Source of the DNA: PCC-6802 sp031388585
GTDB lineage: Bacteria; Cyanobacteriota; Cyanobacteriia; Pseudanabaenales; Pseudanabaenaceae
Length of the DNA: 9,423 nucleotides
Reading direction: 5' to 3'
NCBI GenBank assembly: GCA_031388585.1
Contig: JANMRU010000240.1
Coordinates: 1-9,423 of the forward strand
Under the pieces are notes generated by a model, which saw only the letters and a list, made by a program, of their open reading frames with translations, had not been told where the DNA came from and did not search any database. Of this stretch, positions 7,425 to 9,423 are shown in pieces. How positions within the stretch are numbered: the first letter of the stretch is position 1; the number at the start of each line of letters is the position of its first letter. The position numbers were made by a program, and so were the translations under genes.

Positions 7425-7874
7425 CTAAAACGGAATATCGTCAAATTGTGGCTCTGGCTCTACTGGTGAAGCTTTAGGAACGGATGCTGTAGAAGATTTA
7501 GGTTTGCTGCTTGATTTACTGGCTGTCGGAGCGGCAGTGCTAGAAACGCTAGCAGCGTCAAACTGACCTTGACCTGAGCCAAGTGCATGAATCCTGACCG
7601 CTGTCATTTCCGCTCGCTTCTCTTTGAAACTGCCGCGATCGATCAGATTCATGTTCAGGCGACCATCGATCGCAATTAAATCGCCCTTGTGATATTTCTC
7701 CATAATTTCATCAGCTAGCTTATTCCAGCCAATTACCTTTAACCGCGAAGGGGCATCCTCAGGTCTAGGTCCCGCAAATTGCACCAGAAATGAGGCGATC
7801 GAATTCTGGTTGTCGGGGGTGTAGCGCAGTTCTGGATCGGTGGCGATTTCAGCTAGCAGCGTAAATGAATTCAT
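7425..7874 (-). CDS. ssb: Single-stranded DNA-binding protein
   Basis: Binds and protects single-stranded DNA during replication, recombination and repair, and recruits partner proteins through its C-terminal tail. 149 residues: an OB fold (about 1-98) starts MNSFTLLAEI and contains RYTPDNQ, LKVIGWNKLADEI and GDLIAIDGRLNMN. A Ser/Ala/Lys/Pro-rich flexible linker (about 100-140) and the acidic tail QFDDIPF (143-149) follow. The tail ends in the IPF form seen in SSB proteins that bind PriA, RecG, exonuclease I and others. Length and style match the cyanobacterial SSB whose start is very similar (MNSF...). The ATG at 7874 has no clear ribosome site, as is common in cyanobacteria. A -10 TATAAT lies 22 bases upstream within an inverted repeat. 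Confidence 0.93.
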   Translation of the reverse strand: MNSFTLLAEIATDPELRYTPDNQNSIASFLVQFAGPRPEDAPSRLKVIGWNKLADEIMEKYHKGDLIAIDGRLNMNLIDRGSFKEKRAEMTAVRIHALGSGQGQFDAASVSSTAAPTASKSSSKPKSSTASVPKASPVEPEPQFDDIPF

Positions 7875-7896
7875 AGCTTTAAGTTTGAAACAAGTG

Positions 7897-7925
7897 ATTA
7901 TAGCTTACAAAAAATTTAGCTATAA
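7897..7925 (-). promoter_or_regulatory. Probable ssb promoter overlapped by an 8-bp inverted repeat
   Basis: On the minus strand a perfect TATAAT (7902-7897) lies 22 bases upstream of the ssb ATG. The hexamer TTATAG (7925-7920), 17 bases further up, is a poor -35. The inverted repeat TTATAGCT (7898-7905) and AGCTATAA (7918-7925), with a 12-base spacer, covers both positions, so it could be an operator. Confidence 0.4.
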
Positions 7926-7953
7926 CTGAGCATGAAATTGACAAAAACTTAAT

Positions 7954-8496
7954 CTAGCTGCGTCGTTGGGTGACAAGATCGGCGCTGTCAATCGCACTAG
8001 TAGGCATATTTGCGCCCGTCAGGATAATTTCAACCTGATGCGGACGAGCTTTTAAAACCTGCATCACTTCTGCTTCTGTGATTACACCTAGCTCGATCGC
8101 TAAATTCAGTTCATCCAGGACAAACATTTCATACTTGCCAGTGGCGATCGCATCTTTAGTGTAGTGCCATAGTTCTAAAATGGCTTGTGTTTCGGTATCG
8201 GTTAGGTTAGGAGTTTGTGGGTCAATCTGACGTTCGATGTTGCAGCGCAGCCAGTTGAGGTTTTGTACGAGCTGCCTCGGATGGCTAACGCCTTGGCGTA
8301 TACCTCCTTGCAAAAATTGCACGACTAAAGTAGGCTTACCCTGTCCCGCTACTCGGAGCGCCTGCGCCAGTATATCTGCGTAAAATCCCCGTGATGGCGA
8401 TGTCACTACTTGCATTAATCCCTTAGAAGGTGTCACTGGTAGAGTCATTCTGGCAGATGGGGAAATGGTCTTTGGGGTCTTGATTTGGGCAACCAT
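7954..8496 (-). CDS. BtuR/CobO-like protein lacking a Walker A lysine
   Basis: 180 residues. It resembles the CobO/BtuR corrinoid adenosyltransferase family (transfer of adenosyl from ATP to cob(I)alamin or cob(I)yrinate diamide). ALRVAGQGKPTLVVQFLQGG (46-65) matches the strand-helix region after the P-loop, FVLDELNLAIELGVI (125-139) matches the Walker B region with D128-E129, and ILTGANMP (158-165) and SADLVT (171-176) match the conserved C-terminal part. Where the family has GxGKGKTT, this protein has SPSRGFYA (33-40), so the ATP-binding lysine is replaced by F38 and the threonines are lost. The C-terminus stops just after the point where CobO proteins carry a short conserved tail. Related cyanobacterial proteins with the same degenerate P-loop are often labelled P-loop NTPase family protein. 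Ordinary adenosyltransferase activity is therefore doubtful. A plausible promoter lies at 8529-8557. The same-strand neighbours ssb and comB show no functional link. Confidence 0.75.
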   Translation of the reverse strand: MVAQIKTPKTISPSARMTLPVTPSKGLMQVVTSPSRGFYADILAQALRVAGQGKPTLVVQFLQGGIRQGVSHPRQLVQNLNWLRCNIERQIDPQTPNLTDTETQAILELWHYTKDAIATGKYEMFVLDELNLAIELGVITEAEVMQVLKARPHQVEIILTGANMPTSAIDSADLVTQRRS

Positions 8497-8528
8497 ATAA
8501 TTAGCGTGCGTAATGTGCTCTGAACATA

Positions 8529-8557
8529 TATAAACACTAGATATGGTTGGCCGTCAA
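8529..8557 (-). promoter_or_regulatory. Candidate promoter of the BtuR/CobO-like gene
   Basis: On the minus strand TTGACG (8557-8552) matches the -35 consensus at five of six positions. Seventeen bases later comes TTTATA (8534-8529), within a TTTATATA stretch that also offers TATATA. The -10 lies about 33 bases before the ATG at 8496. Confidence 0.4.
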
Positions 8558-8577
8558 TAGAGATTAGTAGCTAGAGG

Positions 8578-8721
8578 ATGCAAAAAACTTCCCGATATTC
8601 CTCCAGGTTCTCTACTGTTGGTAACTTGATCGGATCGAAAATTATTTATGGGGTTGTTTGGTCAATGCTCTCACGACCCCGATGGATGGGTTCTACCCCT
8701 CCACACCGCCTAATAACCTAA
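8578..8721 (+). CDS. Doubtful 47-residue open frame between comB and the BtuR-like gene
   Basis: ATG 8578 opens a frame to TAA 8719-8721 that reads MQKTSRYSSRFSTVGNLIGS at its start and contains a short hydrophobic patch (IIYGVVW). AGAGG directly abuts the ATG, which is too close for a normal ribosome site. The frame runs against the orientation of both flanking genes and resembles no family I recognise. It is probably chance within the 258-base gap. Confidence 0.12.
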   Translation: MQKTSRYSSRFSTVGNLIGSKIIYGVVWSMLSRPRWMGSTPPHRLIT

Positions 8722-8727
8722 TGGCGA

Positions 8728-8742
8728 CAGCTATAGCTATAC
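8728..8742. repeat. Short AT-rich palindromic stretch near the comB end
   Basis: AGCTATAGCT forms a 10-base palindrome at about 8730-8739, just beyond the comB stop. It might be part of a dispersed cyanobacterial repeat or a weak terminator for comB, but nothing in this window repeats it at full length. Confidence 0.2.
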
Positions 8743-8754
8743 CTACAGAAAGTC

Positions 8755-9423
8755 TTAGGCAATCAGCACTCCAGGGGATGCCTGCTTGGGTAGGATTTTG
8801 ACGATATCAATTTTGGCGCAATAGGCAATGTCCGCTTTACCGTTGAGGCGCAATAGACGCTGACCGTGGCTGGCAGCACAGAATAGTTCCTCTAAGCGAT
8901 CGCTCCATTGTCGATATAACGATGCTGCGGCGATCGCTTCATCATTACCCCACTCACACAAACCATCTAGACCGCTGGCAATTGCCCCAGCACAGGCGGT
9001 ATCTTCTAAAGAGTAGGTACCTTCCCAACCCGAACCTACAATCCAAACTGTTTCGGGCTGCGCTTGTTTCAAATAATCCAACACAGCACCAAGATTAATC
9101 ATGGCTGCCGCTAAAACCGTAGGTGCCGCTTTCACTCTTTGTAGCGATCGCGTCCCATTCGTCGTACTCATAAAAATTCGTTTATCTTTTACCACTTCTG
9201 CCGTGTAGTCAAACGGTGAATTACCAAGATCAAATCCTTCTACAGTTCTTCCCCCACGTTCTGCTGACCTCAGTCTTAAATGAGCGGGATGCAATTCGCT
9301 GGTTGTAATTAGTTCATCTAGATCGGCAAAAACCTGAACGGCTTCTGCACCTGCGGCTAGTGCTGTAGTAATTGTGGTAGTAGCACGCAGGATATCAACG
9401 GCGATCGCACACTCTGGAATTTC
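8755..9423 (-). CDS. comB: 2-phosphosulfolactate phosphatase family protein ComB (N-terminus outside the window)
   Basis: 222 residues are visible; the frame stays open to the right edge, so the first residues (roughly 15-20 by family length) are missing. ComB removes phosphate from 2-phosphosulfolactate with Mg2+ in coenzyme M synthesis of methanogens. Many bacteria, including cyanobacteria, carry homologues although they do not make coenzyme M by that route, so the physiological substrate here is uncertain. Counting from the edge, conserved segments are AVDILRATT (8-16), GFDLGNSP (63-70), STTNGTRS (86-93) and IVGSGWEG (128-135), followed by SLEDTACAGAIA. An internal TTG at 9294-9292 lies mid-protein (before HPAHLR) and is not the start, because the conserved AVDILRATT segment lies upstream of it. 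Confidence 0.88.
   Translation of the reverse strand, partial: EIPECAIAVDILRATTTITTALAAGAEAVQVFADLDELITTSELHPAHLRLRSAERGGRTVEGFDLGNSPFDYTAEVVKDKRIFMSTTNGTRSLQRVKAAPTVLAAAMINLGAVLDYLKQAQPETVWIVGSGWEGTYSLEDTACAGAIASGLDGLCEWGNDEAIAAASLYRQWSDRLEELFCAASHGQRLLRLNGKADIAYCAKIDIVKILPKQASPGVLIA

Larger units (their letters stand above)
1143..9408. repeat. HIP1 octamers (GCGATCGC) dispersed through the window
   Basis: I read GCGATCGC starting at 1143, 1295, 1367, 1866, 1872, 2631, 2733, 3106, 3160, 4586, 5334, 7029, 8143, 8896, 8930, 9144 and 9401. This density is far above chance and is the known signature of many cyanobacterial genomes. The sites are sparse between 3168 and 8142 (three in 5 kb), which covers the ThyX-like gene, the GNAT-methyltransferase gene and ssb. 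Confidence 0.95.

Noticed and set aside
7289..7477. Rightward 62-residue frame starting at TTG
   Set aside because: It has no ribosome site, runs antisense into the 3' end of ssb and resembles no family; most of it lies in a non-coding gap.

Overview
The window is from a cyanobacterial chromosome. The octamer GCGATCGC (HIP1, the hallmark repeat of most cyanobacterial genomes) occurs about 17 times in 9.4 kb. The recognisable proteins are also cyanobacterial in style: a Cache/HAMP histidine kinase, a kinase-TPR fusion, an SSB ending in DDIPF, a BtuR/CobO-like protein without a Walker A lysine, and ComB. The genus cannot be fixed from this sequence alone.

Left part (1-3865): after a 196-base edge region that may hold the start of a divergent gene, a membrane sensor histidine kinase runs rightward (197-2233). 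It converges, with only 17 bases between stop codons, on a leftward Ser/Thr kinase with one membrane segment and five TPR repeats (2252-3865). The histidine kinase gene contains a 28-bp perfect palindrome built around two overlapping HIP1 sites.

Centre (3866-7273): a 267-base divergent intergenic region with two small inverted repeats leads into two rightward genes, probably one operon. The first (4133-5557) encodes a protein that reads as two fused ThyX (flavin-dependent thymidylate synthase) domains. The signature motif has decayed in a complementary way: the first half keeps the SxRY end, the second keeps RHR. The second gene (5624-7273) encodes a GNAT acyltransferase fused to a class I SAM-dependent methyltransferase. 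Together they are the best candidate for an undescribed system, perhaps making or modifying a nucleotide or a nucleotide-derived small molecule. That role is inference.

Right part (7274-9423): three leftward genes that look like household functions: ssb (7425-7874), a BtuR/CobO-like P-loop relative (7954-8496), and comB for a 2-phosphosulfolactate phosphatase family protein, cut by the right edge (8755-9423). Plausible promoters lie upstream of ssb and the BtuR-like gene. No rRNA, tRNA, CRISPR array or transposase gene was seen.
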